Assembly: GCA_049363815.1 (NCBI GenBank)
Contig: JBMQEM010000068.1
Location: 1 to 64,000 of the forward strand
Length of the DNA: 64,000 nucleotides
Direction of reading: 5' to 3'
From: JADKIH01 sp049363815
Lineage (GTDB): Bacteria > Bacteroidota > Bacteroidia > AKYH767-A > 2013-40CM-41-45
Shown: positions 18,864 to 28,744 of the stretch, in pieces
Layout of the letters: each line of letters starts with the position of its first letter
Position numbering within the stretch: the stretch's first letter is position 1
Notes under the pieces: generated by a model
What the model saw: the letters and a program-made list of their open reading frames with translations, nothing else
Databases searched by the model: none
Told to the model about the DNA's origin: nothing
Translations under genes and position numbers: made by a program

Positions 18864-19213
18864 CTTTGATAATTTAGGGTCGAATTCCGGAATTGCTTGA
18901 TTTACGGTATTGTCAAATTTTGATAAATATTTCCAGACACGCAACTAATAATGTACAGGCGTATGAAGTACGTTATCCGGCGTATTAGATGGTTAAATTA
19001 ATGATTTAATGTGATTCTAAGTCAAGGCAAATTGCCGATTACAGTTAAGGATAATGATTTGAACATAGATCTAACAAAAAGACCTGAAATATGATGCAAA
19101 TTCACCAAAACAACCCTATTAATCCATTTTGGGGGATTACTTTTTTAGAAGATTTCTATATCTTAGTTTTAAAATTATTGCTCTAGTGAATTCAAAATCT
19201 TCAGCTAATTAAA
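18864..19213. other. Intergenic region between divergent genes
   Basis: 350 AT-rich bases without an open frame of note. An imperfect dyad CTAATA (18945-18950)...TATTAG (18983-18988) with inner GTAC repeats lies in the redoxin-proximal part. No consensus promoter was seen. Confidence 0.4.
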
Positions 19214-19762
19214 ATGAAAAGCACCATTGACCAACCGTGGATAGAAACGGGATATTCTATATTCTCCAGTGATGGCCTGTCTGGTTTAAAGGTAGATCTG
19301 ATTGCAAAGAAGATTGGGATACGTCGCTCGTCATTTTATCATCATTTTGCAGACATGGAAATTTTCCAGGATAAATTACTAGCGTATCATTTAACAAGGG
19401 CGAAACGCGCATCTGAAAAAGTGCGGACCTGCAAGAATATAGATCCGGAATTTTTACTTGCTATGGTTGAAGAAAAAGAATACATACTATTTAATCGCCA
19501 GCTTCGGAACAACAGGCATGTCCACGCTTATAAAACAAGTTTTGAAACCGCAATCGGAATGATGACCACTCCAGCGTTGCCTTTGTGGATAGAAATGCTG
19601 GGTTTGCAAAACAAACCCGATGTTGCATTGAAATGCTTTATGATGACGGCAGATATACTCTTTCATCGAATGACAGCCGAGACGATGAATTATGAATGGC
19701 TAAAATCCTTTTTAGATGAAATGAAAATATTTTTTAAAGAAGTAGATGGGATCAAATTATAA
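19214..19762 (+). CDS. TetR/AcrR-family transcriptional regulator
   Basis: A 182-residue protein. Residues ~8-55 form a TetR-type helix-turn-helix, with GLSGLKVDLIAKKIGIRRSSFYHHF matching the usual 'G...tv..IA...gvs.gtlY.HF' pattern (quoted only in part: IAKKIGIRRSSFYHHF). The rest is the helical ligand-binding domain. It has no adjacent transporter or enzyme gene that would suggest a ligand: the flanking genes are secreted T9SS proteins on both sides. It may act on distant genes. Confidence 0.8.
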   Translation: MKSTIDQPWIETGYSIFSSDGLSGLKVDLIAKKIGIRRSSFYHHFADMEIFQDKLLAYHLTRAKRASEKVRTCKNIDPEFLLAMVEEKEYILFNRQLRNNRHVHAYKTSFETAIGMMTTPALPLWIEMLGLQNKPDVALKCFMMTADILFHRMTAETMNYEWLKSFLDEMKIFFKEVDGIKL

Positions 19763-20166
19763 TTTAGAGCTGTCTAATAAGCTTTAAGACAGAATTGAAA
19801 CAAGCCATTATTTTATATTTGCTGGATAATAAATGCGACAAAAATTGAAAAATTTCGGCCCCGGGGGGCCCATTTAATGAAAAATGCTCCCGCGAATTTC
19901 AATTAGTCCAATAAGTTTTGTTTTTGAGTAGTAAAGGCTTTACGCCGCGCAAGTAATCCCCATAATTTTTCCCCTCTTGCAAGACTCCCGTTGAACGGTA
20001 GTAATATTAAATGACCAAAGGAATTAATTCCAAAGCATAATCGTAACCGCATAAATGAAGATTAATTTTTGAAAAGGGAAAATGATTCGATTTTATAATT
20101 GTACACTTGTGTCTAAACAATAAAACGGAGTATATTTATATTCGCACTTCAAATTAAACCCTAAAA
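19763..20166. other. Intergenic region with a GC-only block
   Basis: 404 bases without a supported gene. A hairpin CTGTCT (19770-19775)/AGACAG (19787-19792) follows the TetR stop codon. At 19857-19871 there is an uninterrupted 15-base G/C block (GGCCCCGGGGGGCCC) in otherwise AT-rich DNA. No consensus promoter was recognised for the next gene. Confidence 0.5.
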
Positions 20167-21546
20167 ATGAAATTACATTACTTATCCACACGATTACCAA
20201 AATCTGCAATTATTTTGCTGTTTGTCATTCTTCAGATAAATTCAACTTCTTTGAAAGCACAGTTCATCGTGAATGATATCATTTATTCCTCAAACAGTGT
20301 CAGTAATGAAGGAAAAGTTTCCGGTTATGAAATGCAGGCAGGCCCATGGTCGATCTGGCTTCCGGATTCAGGAAATTCAATCATAAGCATTGGCGGTGTT
20401 GCTCCGGGCAATGGAGTTGGAGGACAAGCCCGTTTTTCGGAAAATGGAAATTTCCTTTGCGGTACAAGTATGGGTAATGGCGGAGCGGAGATCTCAATTT
20501 ATGACCGTTCAGCAGATTCATGGACAGCTCTGGGGAGCCTTGGCTATTCTGTTGACAGTACAAACGGTGGCGGTTATGGAATTTCAGGAGATGGAAATGT
20601 GGTTGTAGGAAATTCCTGGGCAGATACGACAGGTGGATTTGCATACACTCATGCTGTAGCTCATAGCAATAGTGAAGGAATAATGGATCTCGGAACATTA
20701 TTTTTCGGCAGAAGTACCCGTGCAAATGCCGTTAACTATGATGGTAGCGTCGTAGTAGGCTGGCAGGATTTTAATGGTCCGTGGAAATCTGCAGTCTGGA
20801 GAAAAAATCCGGCCGGCGGATATTTTCCAAATGAATATATCCTGATAGATACAGCCGGAAATCCGAACGACGAATTCAATCAGATCGGAGAATGCAGCGC
20901 AGTGTCGGCAGATGGAAACTGGATAGGTGGATACGGTGATTTTGCAAATAACAACCAACCATGGATCTGGAGTCGTGATTCAGGCGTTATCAATCTGGGA
21001 ACATTTCCGGGAGCAGGAAATGGATATGTTTCGGGAATGTCAGCAGATGGTTCAATTGTAGTTGGATGGTTCGATGGATTTTTCTTTGGCGACCCTCAAA
21101 CTCCGTTTATCTGGACACATGACGGCGGACTTCAGGAATTGAACGGTTATATCAGAAACGTTTTAGGTGATTCGACTTATACTCATCAGGTCTATACTGC
21201 AGAATGCATTTCACCGAATGGACTATACATTGCCGGTTATGGAGTTGACACATCAACTTTCATGTATTTTACATATAGGGTCACTCTTGATGGAAGCACA
21301 GGAATCTCTTCAATCCAAAAACCTGAAGCAATCAATGTATATCCAAATCCATCGTCAAATATTACAAGAATAGAAAATGCCGGAAAAGGTAATCTGATCA
21401 TTACAGATCTTGCAGGAAGAGTAGTTTATACTGAAAATATTAATGGGAATTATTTGCTTGACGTCTCTGAATTCACTCCTGGAGTATATGTGATTTCAAT
21501 TCAATCACAAGACACAATAAGAACCGGTAAGATCATAAAAAACTGA
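20167..21546 (+). CDS. HAF-repeat T9SS cargo protein
   Basis: A 459-residue protein with signal peptide (to about SLKAQ). The body has repeats of the HAF type, such as SADGSIVVGW, GDGNVVVGNS and YDGSVVVGW, giving a probable propeller. The C-terminal ~75 residues, from INVYPNPSSNITRI, are a T9SS type A sorting domain, so it is a surface or released protein. No catalytic motif is seen. It ends just before a strong terminator. Confidence 0.8.
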   Translation: MKLHYLSTRLPKSAIILLFVILQINSTSLKAQFIVNDIIYSSNSVSNEGKVSGYEMQAGPWSIWLPDSGNSIISIGGVAPGNGVGGQARFSENGNFLCGTSMGNGGAEISIYDRSADSWTALGSLGYSVDSTNGGGYGISGDGNVVVGNSWADTTGGFAYTHAVAHSNSEGIMDLGTLFFGRSTRANAVNYDGSVVVGWQDFNGPWKSAVWRKNPAGGYFPNEYILIDTAGNPNDEFNQIGECSAVSADGNWIGGYGDFANNNQPWIWSRDSGVINLGTFPGAGNGYVSGMSADGSIVVGWFDGFFFGDPQTPFIWTHDGGLQELNGYIRNVLGDSTYTHQVYTAECISPNGLYIAGYGVDTSTFMYFTYRVTLDGSTGISSIQKPEAINVYPNPSSNITRIENAGKGNLIITDLAGRVVYTENINGNYLLDVSEFTPGVYVISIQSQDTIRTGKIIKN

Positions 21547-21594
21547 TCATACTATAAAGAAAACAATTAAATACATGTGGTGTGTGTTTGTGTT

Positions 21595-21629
21595 ATGCCG
21601 GGGTGGCTGCGTCGCCCTGGCATTTTTTA
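21595..21629 (+). terminator. Strong intrinsic terminator after the HAF-repeat gene
   Basis: ATGCCGGGGTG (from 21595) pairs with the CGCCCTGGCAT that ends at 21623, with two G-T wobbles, and a run of six T follows. It lies 48 bases past the stop codon. Confidence 0.85.
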
Positions 21630-21775
21630 TTTACTTTCACTCCTGAAATTCTCCGCATTTAACTTAAAGTGAATCTCTTTTTCATAAAAGGGTAATTAAA
21701 TTTTTCCACTTCAGAGTAGCATAAAATTCATTTTATCAGTAAAAAATGTTTTCAATTCTATAAACCTGAAATATT

Positions 21776-23983
21776 TTAATTTTGAATCGATGCCATAGCC
21801 TTTAATAAAGAAGAGGCCCATGAATAAATATTATTACCAACAATATTCTCACGCATCTGAATCATCCGGCTTTGCTGCTCAGCCATTGACATTTCCAGAG
21901 CCTTTCTGATATTGATAGCTGTGTTCTCAATATCATATGGGTTCACAACCAGTGCTCCTTCAAGTTCATGTGATGCTCCGGCAAATCGACTTAAGATCAA
22001 GACTCCATCATTTTCATTTCTGGTTGCAACAAATTCCTTAGCTACAAGGTTCATTCCATCATGCAACGAAGACACCATACAGATGTTGGCATTTTTATAA
22101 TAAGGATTTATCTGTTCGTGGCTGTGATGACCTTTCAGGAAAAGTATCGGTTTCCAGTTTCTGCCTTTAAACTTCAGATTGATTCTTTCTGCTTCTCTTT
22201 CAACAGAACTTACCATATCGGCATAACTCTTAATTAAAGTCCGGCTCGGTGCACCTATTTGCACCAAAGTAAAACGACCGACATATTGCGGGAACTTTTC
22301 AAAAAATCTTTCTACCGATAAGAATTTCTCGATGAGTCCTTTCGTATAATCAATCCTGTCGACACCAACCGCCATGAATTCAGCATTGATGCCATGAGCA
22401 CTCAGGATCTTTTTTGCACCTTCTTTATGGGATTTGTCATCAAGGTCCTTCAATGTAAAGGCTATACTGATTGGAAAAGCTTTTACATGAGTATTCCTTC
22501 CGTTCATCTTAACGGAAAACTTTTCCCACGACACTCTTGATTCAAGAGTATTGTTCACTGTTTCCAGAAAATGATTGCAATGATATTGTGTATGAAATCC
22601 TATTAGATCTGCCCCTAACATTCCAATCAGGATTTCTTTTTGCCAAGGACAGATTCCAAATGCTTCAGGATTGGGCCATGGGATATGCCAGAAAATAGCA
22701 ACTCTCGCACGAGGTTTTTTTCTTTTGATCAGTTCAGGAAGTAATGCAAAATGATAATCCTGTATCAATATAAAAGGTTGTTCCTCATCCCTACACTCCT
22801 CAAGAATGGTCTCAGCAAATTTTTCATTGACTTTCTGATAATAATCCCAGTCTTCTATTCTGAAATTTGGGCGTGTATGAGCCAGATGACATAAGGGCCA
22901 TAATCCTTCATTTGAAAATCCATAATAGTAATGACTTTCTTCCTCTTTAGTAAGCCAGACTCTTTTCAAAGTATACTTGGGGTTCAGCGGTGGCACAAGG
23001 ACTTTATCATTTTCATCTACTGTTTCTTTATCTGCATCACCTGAACCGGATGCTATCCACAAGCCACCACAAGCTTTCAGGATCGGTTCCATTGCAGTGA
23101 TCATTCCACTTGCCGGCACAATACATTTGATTTCTTTGCCATCATGAATGTGCATGTAAGGCTCGCGATTTGAAACCACGATCATCATTTTTCCATTCAA
23201 CAAGTTTCCCATTTCAATCTTCAACCGGTCAGAAGTCCATACCGATTCACCGGTTGATCTTAATCTTGCTTCTTCCTCTGCCTGTGCTTGTGCCTCATGC
23301 ATAGCCCTAGCAATTTGTGAGATCTCTTCATGCAAAGGTGCAAGGAATTTCGCCGGTGGGTACTCGTTAAGTTTTTCAAGATTTCCCATTCGCGCAGATT
23401 TTATCCAGTCGGAAACTTTATTGATCGGACTGAAGATTCCCCATCTCAGAATGATGATAGTGATCAGTGAAACAAAAAGCGCCTGAAGGAACCATCTGAA
23501 AAAATTCCTGAACCAGATTTTATCCAGTATATTTTCGATATACTCGGAATCAGTATAAAAAATAATTGCATTGTTTGCTATCCCCTCTTTGGTCAAAGGG
23601 CGTATGTACTGATACAACTTTTTTCCATTCACATTTATAAAATTGCCATTTATAGTATCTGCAGCTATTGACTGCAAAACATAATCTTTGGACATTTGAA
23701 AAGTTTCCGGACGATTACTTACTATGCTATCGTCTCCAAAATAAAAGGTCAGCGCTTCTAGGTTATATTTCCTGCAAATACTATCAATTGAATTCAGAGA
23801 AATTTGTTTTTGATTTAAGACAAATTTTGTTTCAGACATCTTCAAAGAAATTTCCGCCATTCTTTTTTCAAGGTCATCATTAAGTTTTATCCTTTCAGAA
23901 GACACCTGATAAAATGTAAATCCAAAGGCTACTATTCCTACAGAAACTACAATTGCAACAATTAAAGCCAGGTTAATACGCAT
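21776..23983 (-). CDS. otsA: Membrane-anchored trehalose-6-phosphate synthase with sensor/HAMP N-terminus
   Basis: A 735-residue fusion. TM1 (~5-27), a ~135-residue periplasmic domain, TM2 (~163-183), a HAMP-like linker with amphipathic helices (~184-245), then a complete GT20 synthase (~265-735). Synthase motifs include IVVSNREPY, GLWPLCH, IQDYHFALLP, IFWHIPWPNPEAF, IGFHTQYH, VDRIDYTKGL and DGMNLVAKEFV. It transfers glucose from a sugar nucleotide to glucose-6-phosphate. Ordinary OtsA is ~460-480 residues and soluble; the extra ~260 residues look like the front of a chemoreceptor or histidine kinase. It is the last gene of the otsB-GH15-otsA operon, 55 bases after GH15. Confidence 0.9.
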   Translation of the reverse strand: MRINLALIVAIVVSVGIVAFGFTFYQVSSERIKLNDDLEKRMAEISLKMSETKFVLNQKQISLNSIDSICRKYNLEALTFYFGDDSIVSNRPETFQMSKDYVLQSIAADTINGNFINVNGKKLYQYIRPLTKEGIANNAIIFYTDSEYIENILDKIWFRNFFRWFLQALFVSLITIIILRWGIFSPINKVSDWIKSARMGNLEKLNEYPPAKFLAPLHEEISQIARAMHEAQAQAEEEARLRSTGESVWTSDRLKIEMGNLLNGKMMIVVSNREPYMHIHDGKEIKCIVPASGMITAMEPILKACGGLWIASGSGDADKETVDENDKVLVPPLNPKYTLKRVWLTKEEESHYYYGFSNEGLWPLCHLAHTRPNFRIEDWDYYQKVNEKFAETILEECRDEEQPFILIQDYHFALLPELIKRKKPRARVAIFWHIPWPNPEAFGICPWQKEILIGMLGADLIGFHTQYHCNHFLETVNNTLESRVSWEKFSVKMNGRNTHVKAFPISIAFTLKDLDDKSHKEGAKKILSAHGINAEFMAVGVDRIDYTKGLIEKFLSVERFFEKFPQYVGRFTLVQIGAPSRTLIKSYADMVSSVEREAERINLKFKGRNWKPILFLKGHHSHEQINPYYKNANICMVSSLHDGMNLVAKEFVATRNENDGVLILSRFAGASHELEGALVVNPYDIENTAINIRKALEMSMAEQQSRMIQMRENIVGNNIYSWASSLLKAMASIQN

Positions 23984-24038
23984 AATTAATAATTCTGCAA
24001 CCGGTTCATTTTAAAAAATCCGGTCAGTTAAAAAATGA

Positions 24039-25826
24039 TCAGTCATACAGTGGCCGATCCAGTTTTCTTGCAATCCGGAACACTGCATTCATCAATCCAA
24101 CATGACTATAAGTTTGCGGGAAATTTCCCCACTGACTTCCGTCGACTCCAATATCTTCGCTTAATAATCCAAGATGATTTCCTGTTCTTATCAGCTTCTC
24201 CACAACAAGTGATGCCTCCTCTACTCTTCCAACACAAGCAAGCGCTTCTGCATACCAGAATGAACAGATCATAAAAGTACTTTCCGGAACGCCAAAATCG
24301 TCGTTATGTTTATACCTGAAAAAATATCCATCAGCAGATTTCAGTTCGCCCTCCAAAGCAGCAAGGTGATCTTTTGCTTTTTGCGAATCAGGATCAAGAT
24401 ATCCCATTGCTATCAATTTCAGGCTACTTGCATCAAGTTGATTTACATCAATTGCCTGAGTGTATGCTTTCCTCACCGGGTCATAACATTTTTCAATTTT
24501 TGAAGCAGCAAGATTCCGGAGTCGCTCTGCCTTAAGTACCAGTTCATTGTCACTAATTGCTTTTCCGATCTTCAAGGCTGCTCTGCTACCTGCCCAATGA
24601 AATAAATAAGTATAACAATGTAATTGTCGCCTGTTTCTGAATTCCCAAATTCCGGCATCAGGTTGATCCATTGTTTCTTCAATTTTATTCAGGAGAAAAT
24701 GGATTATATCTATCGATTTTGAATTCGGTTGTGTTGTCAGTCTTTTATCAGTATACAATGGCATCAGACTAACCATAACTTGTCCGTATACATCATTCTG
24801 AATATGAGTATAAGCATCATTGCCTAATCTGACAGGGCCATTATTATCAAGATATCCCTTCAACGGAAGTTCCTTTTCGAATATTACCTTATCACCGGTA
24901 ATTGAATACAACGGTTGTATGTGATCCATTTCAGAGGCAATGATATTCTCTATATAAAGGAAATATTTTTGTGACTCTTCAAAATGTCCGATACTATTGA
25001 ATGCATATAAAGAATAATAAGTATCACGCATCCAGCAATAGCGATAATCCCAATTCCTTCCTGATCTGTCACATTCCGGCAAGCTCATACTTCCGGAAGC
25101 AATTATCCCACCGGTATCTTCATACTGGTGCAATTTCAAAACCAGAGCAGAACGTATCATTTCCTTTTGATATACAGATGGAATTGAAGTTGTTTTCACC
25201 CAGTTCTGCCAATATTCTTTTGTCTTACCATAGAACAGATCGTAGGTACTCTCCAGTCCGGACTCCAGAGGTAATTCATATGAGAAAGCCAGGTATCTTG
25301 GTTCTGACAGAACGAAAGCTCTTTCTTCAAGAATATAATTCAAGGAAATATCCGTAGTTAACCGGACATTTGTACCAACATCCATAAACCGTAAATGATT
25401 ACTTCCTGAAAGGACCTCAGGTTTTACAGCTCCATAATTTCCAACAGGTTTACAAATAACTTTTACCATTGGTCTTCCTTCGAGTGATTCTATTTTTCTG
25501 AAAAGAAGTAACGGCCTGTAGTACCTGTCATGTTGCAAAAAACGTGGTGCAAAATCTGTAACTCTAAAACGACCATCACTGCAAGTAAATTCAGTACACA
25601 ATATATTTGTGTTTTCAATATAATATTGTTTGCTTGTATAGTTTTCATCCTGAGGTGAGATACTAAATGTCCCACCTTTTTCACTGTCGAGTAAAGACCC
25701 AAATAAAAAACTGCTGTCAAATTTTGGCATGCACAACCACTTTACACTGGCATGAATATCAATGTAAGCCAGATAAGAGCAATTACCAATAACACCCATT
25801 TTATATTTGTGTACCTGTCCATCCAT
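24039..25826 (-). CDS. Glycoside hydrolase family 15 protein (glucoamylase/trehalase-like)
   Basis: A 595-residue cytoplasmic protein. The N-terminal beta-sandwich begins with the GH15 pattern MGVIGNCSYLAYIDIHASVKWLCMP. The (alpha/alpha)6 domain has the RNWDYRYCWMRDTYYSLYA motif at ~257-275. GH15 covers glucoamylases, glucodextranases and acid trehalases. Placed between otsB and otsA, it probably handles trehalose or a related glucoside; turnover of the operon's own product is possible. No signal peptide is present. It starts 26 bases after otsB. Confidence 0.85.
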   Translation of the reverse strand: MDGQVHKYKMGVIGNCSYLAYIDIHASVKWLCMPKFDSSFLFGSLLDSEKGGTFSISPQDENYTSKQYYIENTNILCTEFTCSDGRFRVTDFAPRFLQHDRYYRPLLLFRKIESLEGRPMVKVICKPVGNYGAVKPEVLSGSNHLRFMDVGTNVRLTTDISLNYILEERAFVLSEPRYLAFSYELPLESGLESTYDLFYGKTKEYWQNWVKTTSIPSVYQKEMIRSALVLKLHQYEDTGGIIASGSMSLPECDRSGRNWDYRYCWMRDTYYSLYAFNSIGHFEESQKYFLYIENIIASEMDHIQPLYSITGDKVIFEKELPLKGYLDNNGPVRLGNDAYTHIQNDVYGQVMVSLMPLYTDKRLTTQPNSKSIDIIHFLLNKIEETMDQPDAGIWEFRNRRQLHCYTYLFHWAGSRAALKIGKAISDNELVLKAERLRNLAASKIEKCYDPVRKAYTQAIDVNQLDASSLKLIAMGYLDPDSQKAKDHLAALEGELKSADGYFFRYKHNDDFGVPESTFMICSFWYAEALACVGRVEEASLVVEKLIRTGNHLGLLSEDIGVDGSQWGNFPQTYSHVGLMNAVFRIARKLDRPLYD

Positions 25827-25852
25827 AAACTATTCTGTAAATTAATTAATAA

Positions 25853-26629
25853 TTAGTTTTTATTATTCTCAATAAGGTGCTCTAAGAATAAAATAACCTC
25901 ATTAACATTCTCCAAAGAATGCTTGGCAAGGGTCGGGCCATTTCCTACTTTTATAGTCTCCGCTTTTTTATTGGTGGAAAGTTCCTGAAACATTTCCTCA
26001 TCTGTTTTATCGTCACCAATTGAAATGATATAATCAAATTTATTTTCACTTATCAAATTTTTTATTGCAATTCCTTTTCCAATTTTATTAGAAATTATCT
26101 CAACCACTTTATCACCGTCTATCAATTTCAAGCCAAGGGAAGAAATTGTATTCTCTAAAATACGTATTAGTTCTCTTGATTGCAAATAGCCAATCTCATT
26201 TGCAACATTTCTGTAATGCCATACAAGTGAAAATTGTTTTTCTTCTACAAATGAATCAGGGCTGGCAACAGTAAATCGATTCAAAACAGTAAGAACAACT
26301 TTTTTCCATGAATCAGAATTTACATAGAGATTTTTCCAGTTTCCATTCAATTTTATCATAGCACCATGTTCAGCAATAATTTCAATCGGAAGATGTCCGA
26401 TAAATCTTTCCAGATCAAGATGACCACGTCCGGAAATTACGACTAATCTGGTATCAGGTTTATCATTTATTCTTCTGAGGAGATCCAGAACCTTCTCTGT
26501 AGGAAATGCCTTTTCAGGTCTAGGCACAAATTCAACCAATGTTCCATCATAATCCAGGAGTATCAATCGCTTTTTCGCTCTATCAAAATTATTTTTTAGT
26601 TTCATGCTCATCTTTAGTAAAACCATCAT
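25853..26629 (-). CDS. otsB: Trehalose-6-phosphate phosphatase
   Basis: A 258-residue HAD-superfamily phosphatase. Motif I is DYDGTLVEF (nucleophile Asp26, general acid Asp28), motif II is VVISGRG, and motif III is SIGDDKTDEEMF near 215. It removes phosphate from trehalose-6-phosphate made by OtsA. It is the first gene of the operon. Four Met codons are possible starts (26629, 26626, 26611, 26605); 26611 or 26605 would also leave the whole domain intact. Confidence 0.9.
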   Translation of the reverse strand: MMVLLKMSMKLKNNFDRAKKRLILLDYDGTLVEFVPRPEKAFPTEKVLDLLRRINDKPDTRLVVISGRGHLDLERFIGHLPIEIIAEHGAMIKLNGNWKNLYVNSDSWKKVVLTVLNRFTVASPDSFVEEKQFSLVWHYRNVANEIGYLQSRELIRILENTISSLGLKLIDGDKVVEIISNKIGKGIAIKNLISENKFDYIISIGDDKTDEEMFQELSTNKKAETIKVGNGPTLAKHSLENVNEVILFLEHLIENNKN

Positions 26630-27388
26630 TCTATGGAGTTAGCAGAATCAATTGGTAATGCGATACCCGGATAGACGAATTCGCCGAAGGAGAACTTTTC
26701 TTTTTTTATACAAAAAATAATCTCCTGCAAAAAGCAAGGCGAAATGAAACATAAATACGTGTGCCTTCACTTATTCATCGAAATGCTAATTTAGGAATAT
26801 TAAATCATCTTTCTTGTAAACAAAGCGTGAATATTTTTACACACTTATGGCGCTGTTGATATTTTTACCCGAAGTGTTAAATTATTTCCTTTCACATTCT
26901 CTTATTTTTGCCTTTTGACACAAATTGAACAATTTTCAAACTTCTTAAAAGATACTATTTTCTTGAGTGAATTAACATAAATAGAAGTATAGGATTAAGT
27001 ACAATGAAAAGCTACAATTAAAATATCAAAATTATTTTCATGCAAATTACAATATATATAGAATTAATGCATGATATAGATACTATCAATTGAAAGAATA
27101 TATATCCATGCAATCCGTCACTTTCGATTATTCTCAGTCTGACATAAATTGAAATAATAAAATAAAAAACTAAAATTTAAGGGCAAATAAGTGCTCAACC
27201 ATTTTAACTTCGAATAATTGGTTACATGATCACCTTCTAAATTATTTCGCGCAACGTGCGAAGCGATGTAAATAAATCGCTCATATTTTGATTTAAGTTG
27301 AGGTATTTCTGCTCATATTTATTTTATTTAATTATAGTTCCAAATTTAATATCTTTGTTTTGCACTGAAAATTATATTCAGAAAACAA
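26630..27388. other. Long AT-rich intergenic region with paired hairpins
   Basis: 759 bases between divergent genes and without a supported gene. It is very AT-rich. Two short GC-richer dyads stand side by side: TTCGC/GCGAA (27246-27262) and AGCGAT/ATCGCT (27262-27281). A promoter for the downstream redoxin gene lies at 27327-27357. Confidence 0.5.
27327..27357 (+). promoter_or_regulatory. Bacteroidota-type promoter for the deiodinase-like gene
   Basis: TTTA at 27327-27330, 19 bases, then TATCTTTG at 27350-27357. The second element matches TAnnTTTG fully and the first three of four bases. Transcription would start near 27363, about 26 bases before the ATG. Confidence 0.6.
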
Positions 27389-28708
27389 ATGCAAAGGATC
27401 TTCATTTATTTACTGACATTAATAAGTTTGCAATTGTTTGCAACACCTAATCTCAAGCCATCAATAGGGATTACACAAGTTCCATCAGACAGCGATTCGG
27501 TTTGTTATATCCCGTGGTATCTCGGAAGTTTCTACACATCCGGTCTTCAAGAAGGCGATACCGCCTTTGATTTCACTTTATATGATCTGAATAGTGACAG
27601 TCTCAATTTGCAAACTGCTCTAAACAATGGCCGGCCGGTATTATTGATCGCATCAAGTTACACGTGTCCGGTCTATCGTGGAATTGTTCCCTTTATAAAT
27701 GATATTGTCAATACCTATAATGGCTTACTTGACGTTTACATTATTTATACACTTGAAGCGCATCCTTATATTGATACAAGTGTATATTTTGGAAGTGTAC
27801 ATACAGGTACTCCAAATATTCAGGCAGGGATACTTTACAGACAGCCGACAACTTATGGTGAACGCAAACTTATCGTAAATGACATGCTTGACAGCATGAC
27901 AACACTTGCCAGAGTTTTTATCGATGGACCTTGTAATAACTGGTGGAATACTTATGGCCCTGCTCCAAATAATTCTTACCTGATCGACACAAATGGAATT
28001 GTAGTTTCTAAACATGGCTGGTTCAACCGGTATCCTGACAATATCTATTGTGACATCGACAGCTTACTGGGAACATCAAGTGGAAACTGTAGCCCCGTGT
28101 CCGGAGTGAGTAATTATTCATTTCAATATACCTCTTCCGATACAGTATATGATGTAGCAGGCACGACGATCTCCGTCGATGCCGAACTTACCAATACCGG
28201 AACACAAGACATTTTAATCTATGCGAGAAAAATAGAGAACGATTTACCACCAGGGTGGACCTCTTCCATGTGTATCGATGTTTGTTATTCAAGTAGTACC
28301 GACTCTGTAGTTTTTCTTTTAGCTGCAGGGATAACTCAACCAGTCCATGTATATTTTTACACTTCTCCGCTTACACAGGCAATGGGTCATGTAAAAATGG
28401 GTTTTAGAAATCTTAGCGACACAGCAAACAAAAACTTCATGCATGCTTTTGGAATAACCACAAGTACGACAACAATTATAGAAAAGCCCGTAAATAATTT
28501 CGATTACCAAGTCTACCCAAATCCGGCAGAAGATCTGCTTAAAATAAACATTTCCGGCATCTCAGAGTTTCAAGCAGAGATCATTGACATTTTCGGTAAA
28601 TCAATTCTTTCCTGGAATGACCATAAAGATATTGATGTGACGTCTATGAATGTCGGCATTTATTTTATCAGGATCAATGACAAGGTAAAAAAGTTCATCA
28701 AGAATTGA
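27389..28708 (+). CDS. Secreted deiodinase-like redoxin, T9SS cargo
   Basis: A 439-residue protein with signal peptide (1-~19). Residues ~55-225 form a thioredoxin-fold domain close to bacterial deiodinase-like redoxins: FTLYDLNSDSLNLQ, then RPVLLIASSYTCPVYRG with a single candidate active Cys (Cys93) in the place of selenocysteine in animal deiodinases. A beta-rich domain (~240-355) and a type A sorting domain (from YQVYPNPAEDLLKI) follow. The single-Cys TCP motif points to a peroxiredoxin- or deiodinase-like mechanism rather than a CXXC exchange. It is transcribed from its own promoter. Confidence 0.75.
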   Translation: MQRIFIYLLTLISLQLFATPNLKPSIGITQVPSDSDSVCYIPWYLGSFYTSGLQEGDTAFDFTLYDLNSDSLNLQTALNNGRPVLLIASSYTCPVYRGIVPFINDIVNTYNGLLDVYIIYTLEAHPYIDTSVYFGSVHTGTPNIQAGILYRQPTTYGERKLIVNDMLDSMTTLARVFIDGPCNNWWNTYGPAPNNSYLIDTNGIVVSKHGWFNRYPDNIYCDIDSLLGTSSGNCSPVSGVSNYSFQYTSSDTVYDVAGTTISVDAELTNTGTQDILIYARKIENDLPPGWTSSMCIDVCYSSSTDSVVFLLAAGITQPVHVYFYTSPLTQAMGHVKMGFRNLSDTANKNFMHAFGITTSTTTIIEKPVNNFDYQVYPNPAEDLLKINISGISEFQAEIIDIFGKSILSWNDHKDIDVTSMNVGIYFIRINDKVKKFIKN

Positions 28709-28744
28709 ATTAAATAAGGTTCGCTTATAAATAAGAGACATTTA

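Noticed and set aside
18864..18944. Upstream extension of the redoxin at 17433
   Set aside because: It would hide the signal peptide behind 27 residues; ATG 18863 is the proper start.
19770..19792. Terminator after the TetR gene
   Set aside because: The stem is only six base pairs with an 11-base loop and no T-run.
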